From positions 124,001 to 188,000 of the forward strand of contig CANKZG010000002.1 in assembly GCA_947488435.1 (NCBI GenBank): a DNA stretch of 64,000 bases, read 5' to 3'. The stretch is from an uncultured Flavobacteriaceae bacterium (GTDB taxonomy: Bacteria > Bacteroidota > Bacteroidia > Flavobacteriales > Flavobacteriaceae). Of this stretch, positions 1 to 9,119 are shown piece by piece (position 1 is the first letter of the stretch; each line of letters opens with the position of its first letter). The notes under the pieces were generated by a model. That model was given only the letters and a program-made list of their open reading frames with translations, was not told the DNA's origin and did no database searches. Both the position numbers and the translations under genes were made by a program.

Positions 1-2
1 AT

Positions 3-806
3 GGAATGTTTGGTTTATTAGGTGCGAACGGAGCTGGCAAATCCTCATTGATGCGAACAATTTCAGCACTTCAGAAACCCTCCGAAGGTGTTATTACTTT
101 CAATGAAATTGATGTACTTAAAACACCACAAGAAATTCGAAAACAACTGGGATATTTACCACAAGAGTTTGGTGTATATCCTAAAATTTCAGCGTACAAA
201 CTTTTAGATCATTTAGCTGTCTTAAAGGGAATTGTTAACGCAAAGGAACGTAAGGCACAAGTTGATGCTTTATTGGAACAAACTAATCTATATCAGCATC
301 GCAAAAAATCGGTATATACATTTTCCGGAGGAATGAAGCAACGATTTGGCATTGCCCAGGCACTACTGGCAAATCCAAAACTTATTATCGTTGATGAACC
401 AACTGCTGGTTTAGATCCTGAAGAAAGAAATCGATTTTTAAATCTGTTAAGTGATATCGGACAACATGTAATTGTTATTCTTTCTACACATATTGTAGAA
501 GATATTAAAGAATTATGTACGCAGATGGCCATTTTGGCCGAAGGTCGTATTATCGCCATGGGAAGCCCAAAAGCTTTGGTGGACACTATTTCGGGTAAAA
601 TTTGGAGTAAAATAATCTCTAAAGATACGCTCGATCAGTATAAAGACCGTTTTCAAGTTATTACCACGCGTTTAATAAGCGGAGAAACACAAATACGCGT
701 ATTTTCTGATATCCAACCAGACTCTGGTTTTCAGTCAATAAAAGCAGGTCTAGAAGACTATTACTTTACGCAAATTTATCTAAATAATTTATCGAAAAGA
801 GCATGA
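3..806 (+). CDS. ABC transporter ATP-binding protein (5' end outside window)
   Basis: Cytoplasmic ATPase subunit of an ABC-2 type exporter. The first in-frame ATG in the window lies at position 6, only five residues before the Walker A motif (GANGAGKS), whereas ABC ATPases normally carry about 30 residues before it; the open frame runs to the window edge, so the true start is upstream. Counting from position 6, the signature SGGMKQR starts near residue 107 and Walker B with the catalytic Glu (VDEP) near 130. It overlaps the next gene by four bases (ATGA), which makes that permease/peptidase protein its likely partner. Substrate unknown. Confidence 0.93.
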   Translation, partial: GMFGLLGANGAGKSSLMRTISALQKPSEGVITFNEIDVLKTPQEIRKQLGYLPQEFGVYPKISAYKLLDHLAVLKGIVNAKERKAQVDALLEQTNLYQHRKKSVYTFSGGMKQRFGIAQALLANPKLIIVDEPTAGLDPEERNRFLNLLSDIGQHVIVILSTHIVEDIKELCTQMAILAEGRIIAMGSPKALVDTISGKIWSKIISKDTLDQYKDRFQVITTRLISGETQIRVFSDIQPDSGFQSIKAGLEDYYFTQIYLNNLSKRA

Positions 807-3800
807 TCATGTTACGAAATTTACTCCGTTTTGAGGCTATGTATCAGGCAAAGCAATTGACCTTCCCTATTTTTTCACTCCTTTTTTTTAGTATGGGATT
901 TGCAATTTCCAGTTCGGGTCAGGCACCTGCTCAAGTAGCCTATAATTCGGGATACCAAGTAGCAAATCATACCAGTTTATTTGTTCTCAGCAGTGTTTTT
1001 ATCATCATGTTTTTTGCCGTAAGCGGTGTTTTACGCGATAACCGTTATCAGATGGAACCGCTACTTTTTAGCACTCCAGTGGAAAAAAGATACTTTTTCT
1101 GGAGCAGGTTTTTAGGTGTCTTTGTATTTAGTACCGTCGCCTTCAGTTTTTTTCTTCTGGGATATGGTGCGGGTTTAACTTTTTCTGAATTAGATCCAGA
1201 GCGTATGGGACCTTTTCGTATGTGGCATTATATATGGCCACTATTAGTAATTGTAATTCCTACCATATTTTTCTGTAGTGCACTAATTTTTTCGGTAAGT
1301 ATTCTTTCAAAAAATACGTTAGCCACTTATGCAACTGCCGTGCTAATGTATCTTCTATATTTTCTGACTGCTTTTTATTCCAATTCGCCCATGATAGCAT
1401 CGTCTATACCAGCCTCTCCAGAAAGTATGAGATTGTCTGCCTTATTAGACCCTTTTGCTGCGGCTACTTTTTTTGAACATACACAATATTGGACACCTTT
1501 TGATAAGAGTAATCAAATGCTTTCGTTTTCAGGAATGTACCTATGGAATAGAATATTATGGAGTGTTGTTTCTTTCGCTATTTTGGGAATTAGCTATGCG
1601 TTATTTTCTTTTAGGAAACCTGCACGGAAAGCTATAAAAAAGCAAGATTTAAACACCAAATCACAACAATTAAAATCTTATGCCCCCTTACAAGGAAGTT
1701 ATACGAACATAGCCAGATGGACTGCCTTTTGGTCTTTATTGCGCATCGATATCAAAGGTATTTTTAAAAGTTTACCTTTTCTAATTGTGGTTTTGGGATT
1801 GATTGTTTCAACCATCATGGAGTTATACTCACGAATCGTGGGAGGAGGAGCTTATGGGGATAGTTGGTATCCTTTTACACATTTGTTGATTGAACTTGTT
1901 ATGGAAATTGTTCCCATGCTCAGTATAATTTTAATTGTTTTTTATAGCGGAGAACTGATATGGAAGGCACGCACTTATGCTTTTGACCATATTATAAATA
2001 CTTCTCCTATTTCAAATTGGGTTTTCTTTTTATCCAAACTTTTCACCTTGCTCGTATTACCATTTATGCTTATAACAATTGTTATCGGAATTTGTATTTC
2101 TTTTCAATTGTTTCATGGATACTATGATATCGATATTAAACAGTATTTAGCTTTGTTTTATTTCCGTGGTTTACCCTTATCCATTTCTGTTATGATTGCT
2201 ATTTTCATTCAAAGTGTGGTGAATAATAAATATTTGGGTATGGGAATTACAGCTTTCGTATTACTGTTTTTAGGCACACGATTGTCTTCCAATTTAGGGA
2301 TTGAACATACCTTATTACGTCTAGGATATGCTCCTGTGCCGATATATTCTGATATGGCAGGATATGCCAGCACAACTATGGCATTTAGTGGTTATATAGT
2401 ATACTGGGGTGCTTTAGGTATAACACTATCAATACTTGCATTTAAATTATTAAAACGTGGTATTTCTAATGAAATCGGTTTTCTAAAAAAAGTACAATCG
2501 GAGAAATGGAAAGCATGGGAAAAAATGAGTCTATTGATAAGTTGTATTGTCTTTATAGGTGCAGGGAGCTTTCTTTTTTATCAACTTAACATGAAACGGA
2601 CGTATAGAAATTCAAATCAACGTTTAACGTATGCGGCGCAGTATGAGCAAAATTTTAAGAAATACGACACTATTCCAAGACTTCATGTCAAGAACCTTAA
2701 AACCCATATAGATTTGTATCCTAGTGAAGAAAAATATAGGGTTAGTGCGAGACATACTCTGGTAAATAAAAATACTGTTCCTGTAACACACATCTTCATT
2801 TCGGAACGTAAAATACTTTCAAAAATACAGCTTAAAAATGCTACCTTGGTATTTAAGGACACTGTTTTTGGAACCTATCTTTTTAGATTCAACACTCCTA
2901 TTTTACCAAACAAAACCACTGAATTACAGTACAGTTTTACAAAAAAATCAAGGCCCTATCAAATAGATAAAACCATTGTAAAAAACGGAACTTACATCCG
3001 TCAGGAGGTTTTTGAACCTGTTTTGGGTTACCATTCTTCGAGGGAGATAGCAAACCCATATGAACGAGAAAAAAGAGGACTTCCAAAACAGGAAAAAGAA
3101 CCCTCCGGTGATGCTCATTTGTTTGCAAATGAAGCACGAATTGGTACCACAACGTATGAGGCCATTGTTTCTACTGATGCAAATCAAACAGCGCTAGCCG
3201 CTGGAAACCTTATTGATCAATGGCAAGAAAATGGGAGAAATTTTTACAAATATGCATTTCCCGAGGAAGCAGCACCATCGCTTGCCTATTTTTCGGCTGC
3301 GTATGAGGTGAAAAAATCGAAATATGACACTGTTTCCTTAGAGTATTATTATCATCCAGGACATGCCATGAATCATGAGGTTATCGATGCTTCAACTAAA
3401 GAAACACTGGCATACTGTATTTCTAATTTTGGACGATATCCATGGAATAGTTTGCGCATTGCGGAAGTACCTGGATATTTTAATTATGGAGGGACTGCGC
3501 ACCCTGGACTGATTAATATGATCGAAGATAACCTGTACCTTATAGATATTAGAGACAAAAAAACCTTTGATTTGGTATCTAAAAGAACAATTCATGAAGT
3601 AGCACACCAGTGGTGGGGAATGTTGTTAACCCCTAAAAATGTAGCTGGCGGAGGGTTTATCGTGGAAGGATTTGCCAAATATACAGAGGGGGTAGTATTA
3701 GAAAAAATGTATGGAATGGGAGCCTTATGGCAGTTGAATAAGGAGTCGAACCGAAGGTATTTTGGCGGCCGCTCGTTTGCTGACTTAAAGGAACCTCCAA

Positions 3801-4372
3801 TATATCTGGAGACTGGACAGAACTATTTAGCATATGGCAAAAGTAGCCTTGTAATGCTATCGCTTAGAGATCTTATAGGTGAAGAGAATTTAAATAAGGT
3901 ATTACAAACACTTCTTCATCGTCATGCCTCGAGTTCTGAATTTGAAGCACATACCTTAGAGTTTATAGAGGAGTTGTATAAGAATACCCCTAAAGCATAT
4001 CATACGTTAATAGATGATTGGATGAAGCGCATTATTCGCTATGATTTAGGAATCAAAGGCACTTCTTATCGGAAATTAGCGAATGGTAACTATGAAGTGA
4101 TTATTGATATTAATGCGAAACGATATCAAACATTAGATTCCGGTGAAGAGAAAGAAATTCAAATTAATGAACCGTTGCAGATAGGATTTTTTGATGAACA
4201 TCCTGAAAACCTCACTGTCCAAAAGAAACCGATATATTTGAAGCCCCATGTAATAAAAGGCCAAAATTCTCAACTAAAAATCGAAGTTTCTAAACTCCCT
4301 ACTTTTATTGGGATAGACCCTTTCTTAACCCGAGCTGACCGTAATTATATAGATAATTTAAAAAGACTATAG
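803..4372 (+). CDS. ABC-2 permease fused to an M1-family zinc aminopeptidase domain
   Basis: A 1189-residue membrane protein. Residues about 1-600 form a multi-pass permease with two ABC-2-like halves separated near residue 300. A last membrane segment near 575-595 is followed by a large extracytoplasmic region of the M1 (gluzincin) peptidase family. The zinc site is H931-E932-V-A-H935, with E955 as third ligand 19 residues after H935, one residue longer than the classical 18-residue spacing. Translation is probably coupled to the upstream ATPase by the ATGA overlap. This two-domain arrangement is known in Bacteroidota. It suggests that transport and peptide trimming are linked, but neither the substrate nor peptidase activity can be read from the sequence. 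Confidence 0.92.
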   Translation: MIMLRNLLRFEAMYQAKQLTFPIFSLLFFSMGFAISSSGQAPAQVAYNSGYQVANHTSLFVLSSVFIIMFFAVSGVLRDNRYQMEPLLFSTPVEKRYFFWSRFLGVFVFSTVAFSFFLLGYGAGLTFSELDPERMGPFRMWHYIWPLLVIVIPTIFFCSALIFSVSILSKNTLATYATAVLMYLLYFLTAFYSNSPMIASSIPASPESMRLSALLDPFAAATFFEHTQYWTPFDKSNQMLSFSGMYLWNRILWSVVSFAILGISYALFSFRKPARKAIKKQDLNTKSQQLKSYAPLQGSYTNIARWTAFWSLLRIDIKGIFKSLPFLIVVLGLIVSTIMELYSRIVGGGAYGDSWYPFTHLLIELVMEIVPMLSIILIVFYSGELIWKARTYAFDHIINTSPISNWVFFLSKLFTLLVLPFMLITIVIGICISFQLFHGYYDIDIKQYLALFYFRGLPLSISVMIAIFIQSVVNNKYLGMGITAFVLLFLGTRLSSNLGIEHTLLRLGYAPVPIYSDMAGYASTTMAFSGYIVYWGALGITLSILAFKLLKRGISNEIGFLKKVQSEKWKAWEKMSLLISCIVFIGAGSFLFYQLNMKRTYRNSNQRLTYAAQYEQNFKKYDTIPRLHVKNLKTHIDLYPSEEKYRVSARHTLVNKNTVPVTHIFISERKILSKIQLKNATLVFKDTVFGTYLFRFNTPILPNKTTELQYSFTKKSRPYQIDKTIVKNGTYIRQEVFEPVLGYHSSREIANPYEREKRGLPKQEKEPSGDAHLFANEARIGTTTYEAIVSTDANQTALAAGNLIDQWQENGRNFYKYAFPEEAAPSLAYFSAAYEVKKSKYDTVSLEYYYHPGHAMNHEVIDASTKETLAYCISNFGRYPWNSLRIAEVPGYFNYGGTAHPGLINMIEDNLYLIDIRDKKTFDLVSKRTIHEVAHQWWGMLLTPKNVAGGGFIVEGFAKYTEGVVLEKMYGMGALWQLNKESNRRYFGGRSFADLKEPPIYLETGQNYLAYGKSSLVMLSLRDLIGEENLNKVLQTLLHRHASSSEFEAHTLEFIEELYKNTPKAYHTLIDDWMKRIIRYDLGIKGTSYRKLANGNYEVIIDINAKRYQTLDSGEEKEIQINEPLQIGFFDEHPENLTVQKKPIYLKPHVIKGQNSQLKIEVSKLPTFIGIDPFLTRADRNYIDNLKRL

Positions 4373-4614
4373 TAATCCTTAAAAAAGAAGCTTATAACTT
4401 TTGTTGATATACGTCATTTATATGCAATAGTGGATTTTTCTTTAGAAACATGGTGTTATTGAAAGCCACTCAGCCATGGCGTTTTAAGTGTTCTTTATGG
4501 ATGTGCATTTCTAAAAATAACTATAAAATAGCTAAGCTCTGAATTATGAATGCGCTTAAAATTTCCATATACTTGTAGCGCTAAACTACGGTGATTTATC
4601 TAAAGTTTTGAAGT

Positions 4615-6036
4615 GTGGAAAGTATAAGCGTTTTTGACATGTTGAAAATAGGAGTAGGGCCATCCAGCTCCCATACTCTGGGTCCTTGGCGTGCTGCTGA
4701 ACGTTGGATTACGGAACTGAAGGATCAAAATATTTTTGATAGTGTTACTGCTGTAAAAGTGGATTTATACGGATCCTTATCCTTAACTGGAAAAGGACAT
4801 GCAACGGATTTAGCAGTGGTATTGGGTTTGTATGGAGCAGATCCTGAACAAATCCCAGTTGCTTCTATTCCTGAAATTATAGAACAAGTTAAATCTTGTA
4901 AAAAACTTCGCTTCAATAATGAAAAGGAAATTCCATTTGATTTTAAAACGGCAATAACATTTAATCGAAAATTCCTTCCTTTTCATGCAAATGCTATCAC
5001 ATTTACGGCATTTTTACCTGAAAAAAAGGAAACCTCTACCTTTTACTCCATTGGAGGAGGATTTGTAATTAAGGAAGAGCGTAAAAATGCAAAAAAAAAT
5101 ATTAAGGTCTTTAATACCTTGCCCTATCCCATTGAAAAAGGTTCAGATTTATTGGCGTATTGCAAAGAAGCTAAAGCCTGCATATCTGAAATTGTACTGG
5201 AAAATGAAAAATCTATTCGTACAGAAACTGAAATTGAGTTCGAATTACAGCGAATATGGACAACAATGCTGGAATGCATGTACACCGGATGCCATACACA
5301 GGGAAACCTTCCTGGAGGACTCAATGTGCGCAGAAGAGCTTACGATATTCATAAAAACTTAAAAGGAGAGCTACCATATAATTCCCCAGAGGAATGGTTG
5401 CAAACTATTCGACGTACTGAAGTAAAGTTTCGAGCCATTTTAAAATGGGTAAGTTGCTTTGCACTTAGTGTTAATGAAGTAAACGCAGCCTTAGGTCGTG
5501 TAGTTACAGCACCTACCAATGGCAGTGCGGGGGTGATACCTGCTGTTTTAATGTATTATTTGGTAATTGAAAATCACAACGCTGGGTTTAAGGAAATACA
5601 ACAATTTTTACTAGTTGCCGGAGAAATAGGCAGCATTTTCAAGAAGGGAGCTACCATTTCGGCTGCCATGGGAGGCTGTCAAGCTGAAATAGGGGTGTCA
5701 TCGGCAATGGCTGCCGGTGCTTTGTGTGAATTAATGGGAGGAAATGCGGAACAAGTGCTAGTCGCTGCAGAAATTGCAATGGAGCATCATTTAGGGCTCA
5801 CCTGTGATCCTGTTGGCGGGTTGGTTCAGATTCCTTGTATTGAACGCAATTCCATGGGTGCTATTAAGGCTATTCACGCGGCAGAATTGGCATTGGATAC
5901 AGATCCCGAAAATGTAAAAGTACCTCTGGATAAGGTAGTTGATACGATGTGGAAAACTGCCAAAGACATGCACGCAGATTACAAAGAGACTTCTGAAGGA
6001 GGTTTGGCGGTAGCAGTGGGATTATCCGATTGTTAG
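4615..6036 (+). CDS. sdaA: L-serine ammonia-lyase, iron-sulfur dependent, single chain
   Basis: Deaminates L-serine to pyruvate and ammonia in the cytoplasm. The beta domain comes first (N-terminal [17 protein letters not shown]), followed by the alpha domain in one 473-residue chain, the usual length for the single-chain type. Three cysteines expected to hold the 4Fe-4S cluster are C355 (GGCQAE), C397 (TCDPVGG) and C408 (PCIERN); the last two are 11 residues apart as in the E. coli enzyme. The start is a GTG at 4615, chosen because the family motif SVFD begins only a few residues later and no ATG lies between. It stands alone in front of a convergent gene 11 bases away. Confidence 0.95.
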   Translation: MESISVFDMLKIGVGPSSSHTLGPWRAAERWITELKDQNIFDSVTAVKVDLYGSLSLTGKGHATDLAVVLGLYGADPEQIPVASIPEIIEQVKSCKKLRFNNEKEIPFDFKTAITFNRKFLPFHANAITFTAFLPEKKETSTFYSIGGGFVIKEERKNAKKNIKVFNTLPYPIEKGSDLLAYCKEAKACISEIVLENEKSIRTETEIEFELQRIWTTMLECMYTGCHTQGNLPGGLNVRRRAYDIHKNLKGELPYNSPEEWLQTIRRTEVKFRAILKWVSCFALSVNEVNAALGRVVTAPTNGSAGVIPAVLMYYLVIENHNAGFKEIQQFLLVAGEIGSIFKKGATISAAMGGCQAEIGVSSAMAAGALCELMGGNAEQVLVAAEIAMEHHLGLTCDPVGGLVQIPCIERNSMGAIKAIHAAELALDTDPENVKVPLDKVVDTMWKTAKDMHADYKETSEGGLAVAVGLSDC

Positions 6037-6047
6037 TAATTACGCAG

Positions 6048-6869
6048 CTATTTCTCCAGTAAGGGAATGGAGTCAGAGGCAGTAAGGCATTTTAAATAAT
6101 CCATTAATTTTCTACTATTTTTAACAGAATTATCAAAGATATACAATCGGGTTTTGGTGATTTTATGTGTTAAGAGTAATTGTACCTCTAATGCTGTTAA
6201 GGGAACAAGCGCGGAATATGCAAATTGCTTCGTGGTATCGGTAACGACTTCTAATTTCACCTGAGGTTTTTCTATACTATGGTCGTTTTCTAAGAGAATG
6301 GTAACTCCTTTTTTATTTTTGACCTGTGTGACTCCTAATGTTTTTATGGATAAGTAGAGGGAAGTAAGGCTGTCCTTCTCTCTTTTCATAATAGAAATTC
6401 CATCCTGAAATTTTGATCTGGATACGATCTCCTGCGTAAATTTATTTTTGGCAACGGCGATATCTTTACAGTAATAGTTGTTGGGAATGTTAAGAGGCTC
6501 TTCCAACTCAAAAGGAGGGGGCAATTGGGATTTTGAATCGTATTTGTAATACAAGACACCAACGGTTGGATGTTCCAACTTCAGTGTATGCAGGATATCT
6601 CCAGATCGATTTTCATACGGTGATATTTGCTTAACGATAAATACCAAACCAACTAATTTTTCATATCTGGAATTGAAATTTCTACAGCAAGCAAACTTCC
6701 TGGTCATCTGTATATTTCTAAAGAAGTTATCATATCCGTAGCGCTGTAAATCTGAAGGAAGTTCCTTAATACGAAGTTGCTGATCTACCATTAAGTTAAT
6801 ATCCTCTCCCAAAAAATCTTGACCATATCCTAATGATGCTATAAGGAAAACAAAGATTAATTTTTTCAT
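6048..6869 (-). CDS. Secreted protein of unknown function
   Basis: A 273-residue protein with an N-terminal signal peptide (MKKLIFVFLIASLGYGQ, cleavage probably after GYG or GQ) and no lipobox, so probably periplasmic or outer-membrane associated. I do not recognise a domain. The mature part has a CC pair near residue 61, a central basic and Lys-rich section and predicted mixed alpha/beta character. It converges on sdaA with an 11-base gap, so the two 3' ends nearly touch. A hydrophobic frame without a standard start codon lies immediately upstream on the same strand (6880-7050). Confidence 0.75.
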   Translation of the reverse strand: MKKLIFVFLIASLGYGQDFLGEDINLMVDQQLRIKELPSDLQRYGYDNFFRNIQMTRKFACCRNFNSRYEKLVGLVFIVKQISPYENRSGDILHTLKLEHPTVGVLYYKYDSKSQLPPPFELEEPLNIPNNYYCKDIAVAKNKFTQEIVSRSKFQDGISIMKREKDSLTSLYLSIKTLGVTQVKNKKGVTILLENDHSIEKPQVKLEVVTDTTKQFAYSALVPLTALEVQLLLTHKITKTRLYIFDNSVKNSRKLMDYLKCLTASDSIPLLEK

Positions 6870-7161
6870 TTATATTCAGTTAATTCAACCAAAGATGATA
6901 TTTTTTGAATAATTTAAATATCCAAAAAGATATGCCTATTAAAATGGGGTGATAATAAATTACAGGTATTAAAATTGATGCAATTCTAATAACTACTCCA
7001 CACAATGCAGAAATAAGATAAAAACGATTGATTACTAAAGTAAGAATAATATATTAGTATTTGAATTAAAAATCTTGCTTTTTAGTGGAACTGCACATGA
7101 AATCTTCCATTTAAAATTGCAAGAATCGCGATTTGTAGATCGATTATTGTGTTATTATTCT

Positions 7162-7237
7162 ATAAGTACTACTTATGTCCAAATAAAAATAAATTGGTCT
7201 TAGTACATTTGCTTCGAATAAGCCTTAGTATACTAAG
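7162..7237. promoter_or_regulatory. Two palindromes flanking the ferredoxin-cyclase promoter
   Basis: ATAAGTA-C-TACTTAT at 7162-7176 is a perfect 15-base inverted repeat, and CTTAGTATACTAAG at 7224-7237 is a perfect 14-base palindrome. A further half-copy, CTTAGTA, sits at 7199-7205 and overlaps the -7 element. One palindrome lies upstream of the promoter core and the other just after the expected transcription start. This is the layout of repressor or activator operators. The regulator is not known. Confidence 0.5.
7204..7211 (+). promoter_or_regulatory. Bacteroidota-type -7 promoter element (TACATTTG)
   Basis: TACATTTG matches the Bacteroidota -7 consensus TAnnTTTG. It lies 60 bases before the ATG of the ferredoxin-cyclase gene, predicting a leader of about 50 bases. 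No convincing -33 TTTG is present, so the promoter may need an activator. Confidence 0.55.
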
Positions 7238-7271
7238 TGCGGTATGTTTATAATAAAGCCATCTTATCCAA

Positions 7272-8177
7272 ATGAAATATGATATAAAAATACTTCCAGA
7301 TAACGAAAGTTTTAAAATTGCCAAAACGGAGACAATATTAGAAGCTTCTTTAGCTGCAGAAATACCACATGCGCATGCTTGTGGCGGTAACGGAAAGTGC
7401 TCGAGTTGCAGAGTTTTGGTAGTAGAGGGAGTGGAAAACTGCGCAGCTCGAACTGAAAATGAAAAGATTCTGGCAGAGTCATTAGGATTCGGTGATACGA
7501 TGCGATTAGCATGTCAAACCAAAGTTTTGGGACCTACGGTAGTAAAAAGAGCTATACTGGATGATGTGGACATGGAATTGTTGGATCATGATTTTAAAAA
7601 TTTAGATACTAAAAAAAGCCTAGGAGAAGAAATTGAAGCTACTCTGTTGTTTGCCGATATAGAAGGGTATACTGAGGTTACGGAAAAGGCGTTGCCTTTT
7701 GATGTGGTACATATGCTAAACCGTTATTATCTGTTGATGGGAAAAACCGTAGGAAATCACCAAGGGCAGATTATGGATTATTTTGGAGATGGATTCTTAG
7801 CCATCTTTGGGTTAAATAGTAATGAAAACCATGCTACTCAAGCAGTTAATGCGGGAATAGCGATGCAAAAACAGATGAAAAGAATGAATCCTTATTTCAA
7901 CAATCTGTTTGGGCGTAACTTTAAGGTTCGAATTGGAATTAATACGGGAAATGTGATCTTGGGAAGTATTGGGATTGAAGGGATGCAAAAGTTAGCTGCA
8001 ATTGGAGATGCTGTAAATCTTGCAAGTAGAATAGAGGCGGTAAATAAGGCGTTACATACGACCTTTCTGATTTCGGATTCAACTTTAGCGAAGGTAAAAC
8101 ACGAAATAACACCGATAAATTCCCATAGCGTTGCACTAAAAGGTAAAAGTGGAACTTATATAGTACACGAGTTGTAA
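7272..8177 (+). CDS. 2Fe-2S ferredoxin domain fused to a class III nucleotide cyclase
   Basis: A 301-residue soluble protein that appears to couple a redox cofactor to second-messenger synthesis. Residues 1-95 are a plant-type ferredoxin domain with cluster ligands C37, C43, C46 and C81. Residues about 120-301 are an adenylate/guanylate cyclase catalytic domain: metal-binding D129 (FADIEGYT) and D173 (YFGDG) are present, as is the VNLASR motif with the transition-state Asn and Arg. The residue that normally selects the purine base (Lys in most adenylate cyclases) appears to be D169, so the nucleotide made cannot be predicted. The gene is monocistronic, behind its own promoter. Confidence 0.9.
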   Translation: MKYDIKILPDNESFKIAKTETILEASLAAEIPHAHACGGNGKCSSCRVLVVEGVENCAARTENEKILAESLGFGDTMRLACQTKVLGPTVVKRAILDDVDMELLDHDFKNLDTKKSLGEEIEATLLFADIEGYTEVTEKALPFDVVHMLNRYYLLMGKTVGNHQGQIMDYFGDGFLAIFGLNSNENHATQAVNAGIAMQKQMKRMNPYFNNLFGRNFKVRIGINTGNVILGSIGIEGMQKLAAIGDAVNLASRIEAVNKALHTTFLISDSTLAKVKHEITPINSHSVALKGKSGTYIVHEL

Positions 8178-8310
8178 TCCAAAAAAAGATTAGATAACCT
8201 TTAGTGCCAGTATGCTAATCACTAACGCAACTCTAAAATAGAGGATGTTTTGCGTAATTTTTTTTACGACACATTTCTCATGATAATTTTACCGCTTCTC
8301 TTGGGATGAT

Positions 8311-8318
8311 TACTTTTG
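8311..8318 (+). promoter_or_regulatory. Promoter -7 element of rluF (TACTTTTG)
   Basis: TACTTTTG is a perfect TAnnTTTG match 48 bases before the ATG at 8366. It lies downstream of the more distal in-frame ATG at 8306, so a transcript started here could not use that codon. This decides the rluF start. Confidence 0.6.
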
Positions 8319-8365
8319 TGGTATCGTATCCTAAATTATACTTAGAGCAATTAATAGCGTACCTT

Positions 8366-9097
8366 ATGAGTGAACTATCCCAGACTCGAATTAATAAATA
8401 TCTTAGTGAGGTAGGTTTTTGTTCCCGAAGAGCTGCAGACAAACTGATAGAGCAGGGGAGAGTTACTATTAATAATGTGATACCCGAAATGGGGACTAAA
8501 ATTACGGCTGGTGATATCGTTAAGGTTGATGGTGAATTGGTGTCTCTGTCTAAAACCAAAGCGGTTTATCTGGCATTTAACAAGCCTATAGGCATTGTTT
8601 GTACAACTGATACTAAGGTAGAAAAAGATAATATTATTGATTTTATCAACTACCCTTCACGAATTTTCCCAATTGGACGCTTGGATAAGCCTAGCGAGGG
8701 TTTAATTTTCCTTACCAATGACGGGGATATTGTAAACAAAATTTTACGTGCTCGAAATCATCATGAAAAAGAATACATTGTTACGGTAAACAAACCAATA
8801 ACAGAAAGCTTTTTAATTAAAATGCGTAATGGCGTTCCTATTTTGGATCAAGTTACGCGGAAATGTAAAGTAGAACAAATAGGTTCCCATCAATTTAGAA
8901 TCGTTTTAACTCAAGGTCTTAATCGACAAATACGACGGATGTGCGAGTATTTAGACTATCGTGTAAAGAAGCTTAAACGGATTCGTATTATGAATGTTAA
9001 GTTGGATATTCCGGTTGGTAAATGGCGAGATCTTACAAAAGAAGAATTGAAAGAAATCAATAATTTGGTAGCGGACTCTTCAAAGACATTTGATTAA
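8366..9097 (+). CDS. rluF: 23S rRNA pseudouridine synthase, RluF-like
   Basis: Converts a uridine in 23S rRNA to pseudouridine (position 2604 in E. coli RluF). An S4 RNA-binding domain ([20 protein letters not shown]) occupies about residues 6-60. The RsuA-family catalytic domain follows with the nucleophilic D107 in [10 protein letters not shown], and the motif [12 protein letters not shown] is near the C-terminus. The length of 243 residues is shorter than E. coli RluF, which has a tail. The start at 8366 is preferred over 8306 because the S4 domain begins six residues later and the promoter lies between the two. The gene converges on a CPA1 antiporter gene. Confidence 0.9.
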   Translation: MSELSQTRINKYLSEVGFCSRRAADKLIEQGRVTINNVIPEMGTKITAGDIVKVDGELVSLSKTKAVYLAFNKPIGIVCTTDTKVEKDNIIDFINYPSRIFPIGRLDKPSEGLIFLTNDGDIVNKILRARNHHEKEYIVTVNKPITESFLIKMRNGVPILDQVTRKCKVEQIGSHQFRIVLTQGLNRQIRRMCEYLDYRVKKLKRIRIMNVKLDIPVGKWRDLTKEELKEINNLVADSSKTFD

Positions 9098-9119
9098 ACA
9101 AAGATTGCCTGTTTCGTTT

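Larger units (their letters stand above)
6870..7271. other. Intergenic region with promoter, palindromes and a startless hydrophobic frame
   Basis: About 400 very AT-rich bases between two divergent genes. The right half carries the promoter and palindromes of the ferredoxin-cyclase gene (see separate entries). On the minus strand an open frame from 7050 to 6880 would encode 56 mostly hydrophobic residues ending in a basic tail, but it has no ATG, GTG or TTG; only ATT could start it. It may be a decayed membrane gene or chance in AT-rich sequence. Confidence 0.5.

Noticed and set aside
4450-4542. 30-codon ATG frame upstream of sdaA
   Set aside because: Residue order is not protein-like (mixed polar and Trp/Cys-rich, no signal or domain), no promoter, and in AT-rich DNA such frames are common.
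5087-5362. Open frame inside sdaA
   Set aside because: It is a shadow frame in the middle of a well-conserved enzyme and lacks any domain.
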